Origin: Peptococcaceae bacterium BRH_c8a
Lineage (GTDB): Bacteria; Bacillota; Desulfotomaculia; Desulfotomaculales; Desulfallaceae
DNA: 64,000 bases
Assembly: GCA_000961575.1 (NCBI GenBank)
Contig: LADP01000015.1
Coordinates: 24,607 to 88,606 of the forward strand
Direction: 5' to 3'
Shown: in pieces, positions 22,076-30,692 of the stretch
How positions within the stretch are numbered: position 1 is the first letter of the stretch
How the letters are laid out: every line of letters starts with the position of its first letter
Translations under genes and position numbers: made by a program
Notes under the pieces: generated by a model
What the model saw: the letters and a program-made list of their open reading frames with translations, nothing else
The model's database searches: none
What the model was told of the DNA's origin: nothing

Positions 22076-22689
22076 GGCTGCCTGCCGCCACCTATAAAGA
22101 CCTGGCCTCCCATGCCGCCTGCGCCCGGCGGCACCATATTGGCGGGCCTTTGCTCGCCGTCGCCCGCAGCGTCCTGTCGATTGCCGGGCATGGCCATAAT
22201 CTGCACAAATACAATGGCTTCATCCTTTTTCCAGACCCGTATAAACTGTTCTTTTTTAATCTCCGATAGCTCCGTGCGGGCGGCTTCACCGGCGCCCCGC
22301 TGAACTGTTGCCAGGGGAGTGCCTACGGGGATAATGAATGTTTCCGTTTCTTCGCTGACCTTAAAACCGGCTCTTGGGGCTTGCGGTCTTTGAGCCTGGT
22401 TGTCCGGGGGTGCTTCACCGCTGGCAATTGGTTGACGATTGCCTACCGGTATTCCCCCGCTACCGGCAGGCATTTCCGCTATGTATACCGTTACCTCGTT
22501 GCCCACAATTTCCTTAACTTTGCCCACCAGGGCCGGCTCGCCTTCCGGAACTACCACCTTTTCGGCATCTACCACGGCAGCAGTGTTGTCAGCATTGGCC
22601 GCCCCGGTATCGCTGCCGCATCCGGCAGCAAATAACATGACTAATGCTGCCCCAAAGAGTAAAACCAGCTTGCTATGATGCACATACAT
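22072..22689 (-). CDS. Lipoprotein of unknown function linked to the efflux operon
   Basis: Lipobox LVMLFAAGCGS; Gly/Pro-rich C-terminus; overlaps the ATPase gene start. Confidence 0.75.
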   Translation of the reverse strand: MYVHHSKLVLLFGAALVMLFAAGCGSDTGAANADNTAAVVDAEKVVVPEGEPALVGKVKEIVGNEVTVYIAEMPAGSGGIPVGNRQPIASGEAPPDNQAQRPQAPRAGFKVSEETETFIIPVGTPLATVQRGAGEAARTELSEIKKEQFIRVWKKDEAIVFVQIMAMPGNRQDAAGDGEQRPANMVPPGAGGMGGQVFIGGGRQP

Positions 22690-22937
22690 CCCACCCCGTC
22701 TAGAATTCTGTTAACCTGATCTACGGTTAAATATACCAACCAATTGTAGCAAAACTGTATTGAAAATGTGGGAAATTGTGAAAGAGGAAAGAAGTGGTCA
22801 AGGCCTAACCTCGAAGGGTCTTAACGGAATAGAGAGTTTGCTTACTTTATCACCCTCTATGCAGGAACGTAAATCTTGTCCGGCGAAAGCTTTTTATATT
22901 TAACAGGGCAACTACAGCATATGTAAGAAATTAGCAG

Positions 22938-22975
22938 CAACTTGCAACAAATTAAACTTGCAACACCTGGCACCA
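22938..22975. repeat. Intergenic repeat family A copy
   Basis: caacttgcaacaaattaaacttgcaacacctggcacca. Confidence 0.85.
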
Positions 22976-23046
22976 AATGGTCATCTGCAGTTGCTATATA
23001 AATATGTTAAAATGGTAGGGTAAGTTTAAATTCTCTCAGCAAGGGG

Positions 23047-23883
23047 GTGCAACACGTGGAATATCTTAAGCAATTAAAGATTAATCTGGATCTGTTTAAT
23101 ATTACCAGCATAATTGATATCTTAATTGTTGCTTTCGTGTTGTACCGCCTGATGCTGCTGATCCGGGGCACCCGGGCCGTACAGTTAATTAAGGGCCTGG
23201 TGGTGTTGCTGGTGGCTACAGCTGTAAGCAGTCTGCTTAACCTGGATACCGTGCACTGGCTGCTGCGGCAGACCATGACGGCACTGGTGGTGGCTCTGCC
23301 CATCGTATTCCAGCCCGAGCTGCGGCGCGCCCTTGAAAAACTGGGCGGCGGCGACTTTTTCGCCCGCCCGCTAAACCAGATGGCCGAGGGAGACCGTAGT
23401 GCCCTGATTAGTGAAGTGGTTAGGGCGGTGCAGAATATGGCCAAGTCCCGCACCGGGGCACTAATCATTCTGGAGCGGTCCACCGGTTTACAGGAACATA
23501 TTGATACTGGTGTCAAGATGGATGCCGAAATAACGGCGGAATTATTAATCAATCTTTTTATCCCCCGCTCCCCGCTGCATGACGGGGCAGTCATTGTCAG
23601 GGGTGACCGCATTCAGGCCGCGGCCTGCGTGCTGCCACTGTCTGAAAGCCGGGAACTAAGTCGTGAACTGGGCACCCGGCACCGCGCGGCGGTGGGTCTT
23701 ACCGAACAGTCAGACGCCCTGGCGGTGGTGGTATCCGAAGAAACCGGCGCTGTTTCCCTGTCCCAGGAAGGCAGTCTATACCGGCGCCTGAACGAGGCCG
23801 GTTTACGGGAATTGCTGGACAAGTTCCTGCAGCCCAACTCCACCCGAAGGAACGCCATATCCTCTCTCTGGCAGCGGAGGTGA
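23047..23883 (+). CDS. cdaA: Diadenylate cyclase
   Basis: DAC domain: IPRSPLHDGAVIVRGDRIQAAACVLPLS, LGTRHRAAVGLTEQSDALAVVVSEETG. Confidence 0.96.
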   Translation: MQHVEYLKQLKINLDLFNITSIIDILIVAFVLYRLMLLIRGTRAVQLIKGLVVLLVATAVSSLLNLDTVHWLLRQTMTALVVALPIVFQPELRRALEKLGGGDFFARPLNQMAEGDRSALISEVVRAVQNMAKSRTGALIILERSTGLQEHIDTGVKMDAEITAELLINLFIPRSPLHDGAVIVRGDRIQAAACVLPLSESRELSRELGTRHRAAVGLTEQSDALAVVVSEETGAVSLSQEGSLYRRLNEAGLRELLDKFLQPNSTRRNAISSLWQRR

Positions 23884-23887
23884 AACA

Positions 23888-24874
23888 TTGACTTTTCAGT
23901 GGCGCGACAACTATATTCGCATTTTGTCGGTATTTATAGCCCTACTACTATGGGTGTATGTGACCAATGAGCAAAACCCGGTCACCGACCAGACCTTTTC
24001 CGTGCCGCTGGTGGCCCAGGATACTCCCCGGGGTTACGTTGTCGACGGCTTACCCGGTACGGTTAGCGTACGGGTGCGGGGCACCAGGATTGTCATCGGT
24101 ACCCTACAACGGGATGATTTTTCTGCCCGGGTCAATCTAGCTGACATTAAAGCTGGTGAGCAGGAAGTCAGAGTACAGCTGACTGCGCCCCCTGAGGTAG
24201 AGGTGCTGCAGGTATCCCCTACACTGTTGACGGTGCAGGCGGATCAAATAGTAGAGAAGAACGTTCCGGTCAACGTGGTCATAAAGGGCACGGTGGCTGA
24301 AGGCATGCAGGCCGGCGCCCCCGTACTTGAACCGGCGGTGACAACCGTCAGAGGCCCCACCGGGCTGTTGGATGGTATCAGGCAACTGGCTGTTACAGTT
24401 GACGTTTCCGGCGCCGATGAAACGCTGACCCGTCAAATGCGCCTGGATACCGGTGTGGAAGGTGTTACGGCAAGCCCGGATCGGGTGACGGTCACGGTGC
24501 CCGTAACCACGTTGGCGGTGCAAAGCCTGCCAGTGCGTTTAAGGACGACCGGTGAGCCCGCGGCGGGGTACGAAGTGAGCAGCACCACGGTGCGCCCGCA
24601 GACGGTGCAGGTTACCGCCCGGGATAACGTGCTGCGTGGTATCACAACGGTAAGCACTATGGCCCTGGACATTTCCGGCATATCCGGTGATGTGGAAAGG
24701 GAAGTGGTGCTGGTACTGCCCAACGGAGCCCGCCAGGTGGAGCCGGATCGGGTAATGGTTACGATAAGTGTTTCCCAGGTGGAAGAAGAGACGCCGCCTC
24801 CGGTAGATGAAGGTGAAGGCGGAACCGGAACGGAACCCGAAACCGGCACTGATACAGGGGACAGTAACAGGTGA
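23888..24874 (+). CDS. cdaR: YbbR-domain CdaA regulator
   Basis: N-terminal TM helix then repeated YbbR-type modules; directly downstream of cdaA. Confidence 0.9.
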   Translation: MTFQWRDNYIRILSVFIALLLWVYVTNEQNPVTDQTFSVPLVAQDTPRGYVVDGLPGTVSVRVRGTRIVIGTLQRDDFSARVNLADIKAGEQEVRVQLTAPPEVEVLQVSPTLLTVQADQIVEKNVPVNVVIKGTVAEGMQAGAPVLEPAVTTVRGPTGLLDGIRQLAVTVDVSGADETLTRQMRLDTGVEGVTASPDRVTVTVPVTTLAVQSLPVRLRTTGEPAAGYEVSSTTVRPQTVQVTARDNVLRGITTVSTMALDISGISGDVEREVVLVLPNGARQVEPDRVMVTISVSQVEEETPPPVDEGEGGTGTEPETGTDTGDSNR

Positions 24875-25082
24875 TATGAGATTTATAGATGAATAAACTG
24901 TGCTAAAAAGGGGCCTGGCGCCGATTCGTTTTATGAACCGGGTGCCAGGCACCTATTATTATTCCGAGTCTTTTTTTATTTTTGCCACCAGGTCAGGAAG
25001 GTATTTCAAGGACTGGTGTTTAAGATTTTTATCGGAGTTTGTTGGAACGCTGGATGTATCTGTAAGATAGCATGGGCCCGCG

Positions 25083-25120
25083 TAACTTGCAACAAAATCA
25101 ACTTGCAACACCAGGCACCA
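25083..25120. repeat. Intergenic repeat family A copy
   Basis: taacttgcaacaaaatcaacttgcaacaccaggcacca. Confidence 0.8.
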
Positions 25121-25152
25121 TAACAAGAGATACGGCTGGAGCTGAAATTAAT

Positions 25153-26706
25153 ATGCACAAGGAGATAGTCCTAGCTATCGACGTGGGTACTCAAAGCGTA
25201 CGTGCCCTGGCCTTTGATCCCCGGGGGCAAATAATCGATTCAGTGCGCATTGTTTACCAGGTGCCCTATAATTCGCCGCGCCCGGGCTGGGCCGAACAGG
25301 CCCCGGGATTTTACTGGCGCAATTTGGCGGAATCATGCCGCAAGCTGTGGGCTAGGGGTATTGTGGAACCGGAATCGCTGGCGGCGGTGGCCGTCACCTA
25401 CCAGCGGTCAACCATTATCAACCTGGATCATAACGGTGACCCACTGCGACCAGCCATGGTCTGGCTGGACCAGCGCCGGGCCCGTAAACTGCCTTCGGTG
25501 GGGCCGCTGTGGTCGGCCATTTTTGGCATTACCGGTCTTAGCGGCACCCTGCGCCACGTGCAGGCCGAATCAGAAGCCAACTGGATTCGGGAAAACCAGC
25601 CCACCATCTGGGCCAAGACTGCGCATTTTCTGTTGCTGTCGGGTTACATTACATATCGCCTTACCGGCCAGTTTGTCGACTCTACGGGCTGCCAGGTGGG
25701 CTTTTTGCCATTTGACTATAAAAGTCAAACTTGGCCGCCGCTTTCCCATTGGAAATGGCGGGCCATACCCATAAATCCCGAAATTCTGCCCACTCTGGTC
25801 CCGCCGGGTGACCGTCTTGGTGAAGTTACCGCTGAAGCCTCGGTCTTCACCGGGCTGCCCGAGGGCCTGCCGGTAATCGCCGCTGCTTCGGACAAGGCCT
25901 GCGAGGTTCTTGGTGCGGGCTGTCTGGAACCGCACCAAGGCTGCATCGGCTATGGCACCACCGCCACCATTAACGTTAACTCCCAACGATATATTGAGCC
26001 TGTACCCCTGATCCCGGCCTACCCCAGTGCCTGCCCGGATGCCTACAATTTAGAGGTGCAGATTTATCGGGGCTTCTGGATGGTTTCCTGGTTCAAGGAT
26101 GAATTCGCCTGGCCGGAGACGACCCTGGCCCGGCAGTCCGGGGTGGAAGCAGAGGAATTACTTAACCGGCTGGCGGAAAAGGTGCGTCCCGGTTCAGGCG
26201 GGTTGGTACTGCAGCCTTTCTGGTCCCCGGGGGTTCGCTATCCCGGACCCGAGGCCAGGGGCGCAATAATTGGATTTAACGGTTCCCATACCAGGGGGCA
26301 TATGTACCGGGCGCTGTTGGAAGGAATGGCTTACGCGGTGCGGGAAGGACGGGAGAAAATTGAAAAACGCACCAAGGTGCCGGTGGCCGAGCTTTTGGTC
26401 TGCGGCGGCGGCTCCAGAAGCGACGTGGTGATGCAGATTACCGCCGACGTATTCAACCTGCCGGCGGTGCGGCCATCGGTTTACGAGGCTTCCGGGCTGG
26501 GTGCGGCCATCCTGGCGATGGTGGGAGCGGGGCTTCAGCCCGACCTGCCCACCGCGGTAAAAGAAATGACCGGCACAGGCCAAGTGTTCAAGCCCCATCC
26601 CGGTTCAGTGAAAATATACGACGAACTGTACCGCAAGGTATATCGCCGCATGTACAGGAAGATATCCCCGTTGTACAAGAGTATTATGGATATTAAAATA
26701 CCCTGA
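25153..26706 (+). CDS. FGGY-family carbohydrate kinase (ORF opens at 25072)
   Basis: EIVLAIDVGTQSVRALAFD; GAGCLEPHQGCIGYGTTATIN; ELLVCGGGSRSDVVMQITADVF. Confidence 0.92.
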   Translation: MHKEIVLAIDVGTQSVRALAFDPRGQIIDSVRIVYQVPYNSPRPGWAEQAPGFYWRNLAESCRKLWARGIVEPESLAAVAVTYQRSTIINLDHNGDPLRPAMVWLDQRRARKLPSVGPLWSAIFGITGLSGTLRHVQAESEANWIRENQPTIWAKTAHFLLLSGYITYRLTGQFVDSTGCQVGFLPFDYKSQTWPPLSHWKWRAIPINPEILPTLVPPGDRLGEVTAEASVFTGLPEGLPVIAAASDKACEVLGAGCLEPHQGCIGYGTTATINVNSQRYIEPVPLIPAYPSACPDAYNLEVQIYRGFWMVSWFKDEFAWPETTLARQSGVEAEELLNRLAEKVRPGSGGLVLQPFWSPGVRYPGPEARGAIIGFNGSHTRGHMYRALLEGMAYAVREGREKIEKRTKVPVAELLVCGGGSRSDVVMQITADVFNLPAVRPSVYEASGLGAAILAMVGAGLQPDLPTAVKEMTGTGQVFKPHPGSVKIYDELYRKVYRRMYRKISPLYKSIMDIKIP

Positions 26707-26734
26707 AAATACTATAAAAGTTGGTTGTAGTGGG

Positions 26735-26930
26735 CGCGGCGCTCCGGTGATATCGCTCCGCTCTCTCTTGCAATTCTTATTGTTGTGATTGGAGCGGATT
26801 ATTTTTACCGCATGGAGCAAACTGCTTAATCATTTGGCCACGCCCTAAGCAGCCATGAATTCGGGGCTATGACGGGCTAATCAACGCATCCAGGTGCACC
26901 GTTCGCTCCGGATATCACCGGATCGCCGCG
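26735..26930. ncRNA. Candidate structured RNA or MITE-like unit with 20-bp terminal inverted repeats
   Basis: cgcggcgctccggtgatatc (26735-26754) versus gatatcaccggatcgccgcg (26911-26930), 19/20 complementary; internal hairpins; followed by agggcttttttt. Confidence 0.35.
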
Positions 26931-27235
26931 AGGGCTTTTTTTCATCCTACTAATAGCGCCTCGACAGCGGCATGGGCGTCTACCCGAAAGATAGCGTTTA
27001 TTAATGCGGCACTTTAAAATAGTAAATCCAAGCTGCTATAGCCAAAAAAGTACATGCAAAGGTTAGTCTTAACCACTCCGGCATTGAAACACACCTCCAC
27101 TAAGTATTTTAAACTTTGGGGGGATAAATCTCAAGTCGTGGCAATTAGTTAATATATACTGTAACTGAAAAAAGTTTGGTGAGGGGTTTGGTTTTGTCTC
27201 GCTCTTTAAAACTATGGTCATAAGGCGGTGAATCC

Positions 27236-28528
27236 TTGGCAGCGGGCTTTTCCTTTATTCATGCTGCGGATCTGCATCTGGACAGCCCCTTTCGGGGCTT
27301 TACAACTTTAGAACATGTCGACGAAGCCACCCGGGACAATATACTGGGCCAGCTGCGGGAGTGCACTTTTACCGCGCTGGACAACATTGTACAAGCCTGC
27401 CTGACGCGAAAGGTAGATTTTCTGGTGCTGGCCGGGGACATCTACGACCTGGCCGACCCAAGTCTACGGGCCCAGCTGCGCTTCCAAAAGGCGCTGCAAC
27501 GGCTGGCCGAGGCACAAATTCCGGTTTTTGTGGCCCACGGTAACCACGACCACCAGTCAGGCCAGCAAGCCGCCCTGGACTGGCCGGCCAACGTGCACTT
27601 TTTTCCCCCCGGTCAGGTTCAGGCATATCCCGTTTTACGCCAGGGCAGCGAGATAGCCCGGGTGTATGGCATTAGTTACCCCCGGCGCGAGGTCACGGAA
27701 AATTACGCTGCTCTGTTCAAGCGGGATTACGACGTGCCTTTTGCCGTGGCGGTGTTGCACTGCAACGTGGGTGGCGGCACCGAACACGCCAACTACGCCC
27801 CCTGCACCCTGAATGACCTGGCTAAATCCGGGTTCGACTACTGGGCTCTGGGCCACGTGCACCGGCGGGCTGTGCTGCAGGAGCGGGTTCCCTGCGTGGT
27901 TTATCCCGGCGTGCCCCAGGGACGTCACCCCCGGGAGACCGGCGCCGGTGGCTGTTACCTGGTGCAGGTAAGCCCCAATGGTGAAATAGGGCTACAATTT
28001 CTAGAGACCGACCCGGTGCGCTGGAAACAGCTACAGGTACCCGTGGAGGACATTACTACAGAACAGCAACTTATAGAACAGCTCATCGACCGACTGGATG
28101 AACTGCGTCGGCAGCATAGCGGGCGTTCCCTGGTGGTACGGCTAGAGCTTGGCGGCCGCAGCCCGCTGCACCGGCGGCTTGGTCAGCCTGGAACCGCCCA
28201 GGGTCTACTAGAGGAATTACGCCGGCATTACGCCGCTTCCGCCGGGCTTTTTCTGTGGCCCGAGTCCCTGCGGGTGGCCACTGCATCTCAAGTAGACATG
28301 GCATCTTTAGAGGGTAGTGCAACCCTGGCCGGTGATCTACTGGCCATTGCCGCCGAGGCTGGTCGTCCCGGTGAACTAAGGGAAAGATTGCAGCAGGCTC
28401 TGGCTCCCCTGCACGAAAAGGCAGGCCGCCAATTTACCCCGCCCGGGGAAGCAGATTTTGACGCCCTGCTCGCCGAGGCCCGGGACACCGCCCTGGATTT
28501 GCTGTTGGGGGAGGATGATGACCGGTGA
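27236..28528 (+). CDS. SbcD-like DNA repair metallophosphatase
   Basis: FSFIHAADLHLDSPFRG, VLAGDIYDLADPSLRAQ, VFVAHGNHDH, DYWALGHVHRR. Confidence 0.94.
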   Translation: MAAGFSFIHAADLHLDSPFRGFTTLEHVDEATRDNILGQLRECTFTALDNIVQACLTRKVDFLVLAGDIYDLADPSLRAQLRFQKALQRLAEAQIPVFVAHGNHDHQSGQQAALDWPANVHFFPPGQVQAYPVLRQGSEIARVYGISYPRREVTENYAALFKRDYDVPFAVAVLHCNVGGGTEHANYAPCTLNDLAKSGFDYWALGHVHRRAVLQERVPCVVYPGVPQGRHPRETGAGGCYLVQVSPNGEIGLQFLETDPVRWKQLQVPVEDITTEQQLIEQLIDRLDELRRQHSGRSLVVRLELGGRSPLHRRLGQPGTAQGLLEELRRHYAASAGLFLWPESLRVATASQVDMASLEGSATLAGDLLAIAAEAGRPGELRERLQQALAPLHEKAGRQFTPPGEADFDALLAEARDTALDLLLGEDDDR

Positions 28529-30630
28529 GGCTAGCTGGGCTTTACGTGGACGGGTGGGGTATACTGCACGACTTCACTCTGGGAAAAAATGATCTGGGCC
28601 GGGGTTTGAATATTGTTTTCGGGCCCAACGAGGCCGGCAAATCCACTCTGCTGTCTTTCATCCGTGCAATACTTTTTGGTTTTAAGGCCGGGGGCGCGGG
28701 TTACGAGCCGCTGCAGGGCGGACGCCGGGGCGGGCACCTACTGTTGGAGGACGGCCAAGAGCTATACCGGGTGGAACGCTATGGCCGGGGTAAAGGCAAG
28801 GTTACGGTAGAACTACCCGGTGGCGACAAGACTGGGGAAGATTACCTGCGCACCCGCCTTTTGCGGGGCATTGGCCCGGTGCTGTTTAACAATGTTTTCG
28901 CTCTGGGCATGGATGAACTGCGCCGGCTTGACGAGTTGCAAAGGGATGAAATTAGCGCGTACATATACGGGGCAGGCACCGGGGCCAGCCCCCGCCGCCT
29001 GGCTGCCGCCGTGGCGGAACTGGATAAAACAGCGGATAACCTGTTCCGGCCCCGGGGGCGCACTCCGGAGATTAACGAGCTGCTTCATGAGCTGGACAGC
29101 CTGGACCGGAAAATAAAGGGCTTAGAGCAGCAGCCCAAGTGGTACTTTGAGCTGCGGGAAAAGCTTGCGGCATTGGAACAACAGCGTGACACTCTGAAGC
29201 AGGAACTAACCGCGGGCCGCCGGCAGGCCCAACACCTGGGCATCCTGAACAAAGCCCGGGGTCTGTGGGTAGAACTGCTGGAATGCCGGGCCGTACTGCG
29301 TGAACATAATGATGTCAACGTCAATACTAACGCCAATGTAACGGTAGATTTAGGCCAAAAAATTGAGATCCTGGAACAAGCCGCAAGGGATCTGGACAGG
29401 CTGGAAAGCGCCAGCCCTCTATTAGATGAGCGACGGCAGCAACTGGAACAGCTAAAGGGGCGTCTGCACCGGCTGGAGCAGGCGCTGAGCCAGGCTGGTA
29501 GTGGCCGGGTCAGCCCCTGGCCCGCCCTGGCGGCGGTGCTGGTGCTGGGCATCCCGGGCGCCGCCCTGATGTTCCGCGACACTGTGCCGGGTTTGCTGCT
29601 GGCAGGCGCGGGCTTGTTTCTGGCAGTGCTGCTGTGGACCGTACCGTCAGCCCGGGCTGGTGAAAAACGGCGTCGGGAGAAGGAACTTCGTGCAGAACTG
29701 GCGCCGCTGACCGAAGAGCGAACAGCGGTTGAGGCTCAGCTAAACCGGCTGGCTCGGGAGCGGGTCGCGCTGGAGACCGGTCTGCGGCAGGCGGCCTTGA
29801 CCCTCACCGGGCAAGAGAGTCTGGCACGGGAGGATATAACGGCACTGCGGCGGCAGTTGCTGGGCCAACGAGACACCCGCCGCCGGTTGGAAGAATTGCA
29901 CCGTCAGCTTACCGGCATGGCCGGTTCCCCCGCCGAACTGACCCAGATGGAGCGGGAACTGGCCGCTGGGAAGGGCAGCGCCGGCGAATTAGAAAAAATT
30001 CAGGCTGTCCTGGCCGATCTGGAAGAACAGCTGAACCGGCTGGTTGAGCAGGCTGCGGGCGTAAAGAATGAAATGGAAGCGTTGGAAACCGGCGAGGAAC
30101 TTGCTCTGGCCTTGCAGCAGCGGGAAATGCTGCGAGCTAAACTGTCCTCAGCCGCCCGGCAGTGGCACACAGCCGTTCTGGCGCGCACCCTTTTGGATCT
30201 GGCCCGGGAAAAACACGAACAGGAGCGCCAGCCCGCTGTACTGGCCCAGGCCTCGGAGTATATCGGCCCCATGACTGGAGGGCGTTATACCCGGGTGGTG
30301 GCTCCAGTGGGGGCGGCCCAGATGCTGGAAGTGGAAGAGCCCGGCGGCCGCCGGGTACCTGCCCGCGCTTTAAGCCGTGGCGCAGCGGCCCAGCTATACT
30401 TGGCGGTGCGGCTGGCCCTGGCCCGCCACCTGGGCACCGTGCTTACTCCCATGCCCATAATCCTGGACGACGTAACGGTAGACTTCGACGCCAGTCGCCT
30501 GCTGGGCGCGCTACAGGTGCTGGCCCGGGTAGCCCAAGAACAGCAGGTGTTACTGTTCACCTGCCACCAGCACATTCTAACCGGCGCCCGGGAACAAGCC
30601 CCCGGCGCCGCACAAATCAAACTTCTTTAA
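28525..30630 (+). CDS. SbcC/YhaN-like AAA ATPase
   Basis: Walker A FGPNEAGKSTLLSFIRAILFG; coiled coil; MPIILDDVTVDFD Walker B; overlaps the sbcD-like gene. Confidence 0.92.
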   Translation: MRLAGLYVDGWGILHDFTLGKNDLGRGLNIVFGPNEAGKSTLLSFIRAILFGFKAGGAGYEPLQGGRRGGHLLLEDGQELYRVERYGRGKGKVTVELPGGDKTGEDYLRTRLLRGIGPVLFNNVFALGMDELRRLDELQRDEISAYIYGAGTGASPRRLAAAVAELDKTADNLFRPRGRTPEINELLHELDSLDRKIKGLEQQPKWYFELREKLAALEQQRDTLKQELTAGRRQAQHLGILNKARGLWVELLECRAVLREHNDVNVNTNANVTVDLGQKIEILEQAARDLDRLESASPLLDERRQQLEQLKGRLHRLEQALSQAGSGRVSPWPALAAVLVLGIPGAALMFRDTVPGLLLAGAGLFLAVLLWTVPSARAGEKRRREKELRAELAPLTEERTAVEAQLNRLARERVALETGLRQAALTLTGQESLAREDITALRRQLLGQRDTRRRLEELHRQLTGMAGSPAELTQMERELAAGKGSAGELEKIQAVLADLEEQLNRLVEQAAGVKNEMEALETGEELALALQQREMLRAKLSSAARQWHTAVLARTLLDLAREKHEQERQPAVLAQASEYIGPMTGGRYTRVVAPVGAAQMLEVEEPGGRRVPARALSRGAAAQLYLAVRLALARHLGTVLTPMPIILDDVTVDFDASRLLGALQVLARVAQEQQVLLFTCHQHILTGAREQAPGAAQIKLL

Positions 30631-30650
30631 GTTGCGTATTTTGCAGCTTT

Positions 30651-30672
30651 CAACTTGCAACACCTGGCACCA
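30651..30672. repeat. Intergenic repeat family A copy (partial)
   Basis: caacttgcaacacctggcacca. Confidence 0.8.
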
Positions 30673-30692
30673 AAGCGAAGAATCTTTCTTAT

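Noticed and set aside
24984-25002. SRP-RNA-like ccaccaggtcaggaagg motif
   Set aside because: Only a fragment matches; the conserved SRP helix 8 tetraloop context is missing
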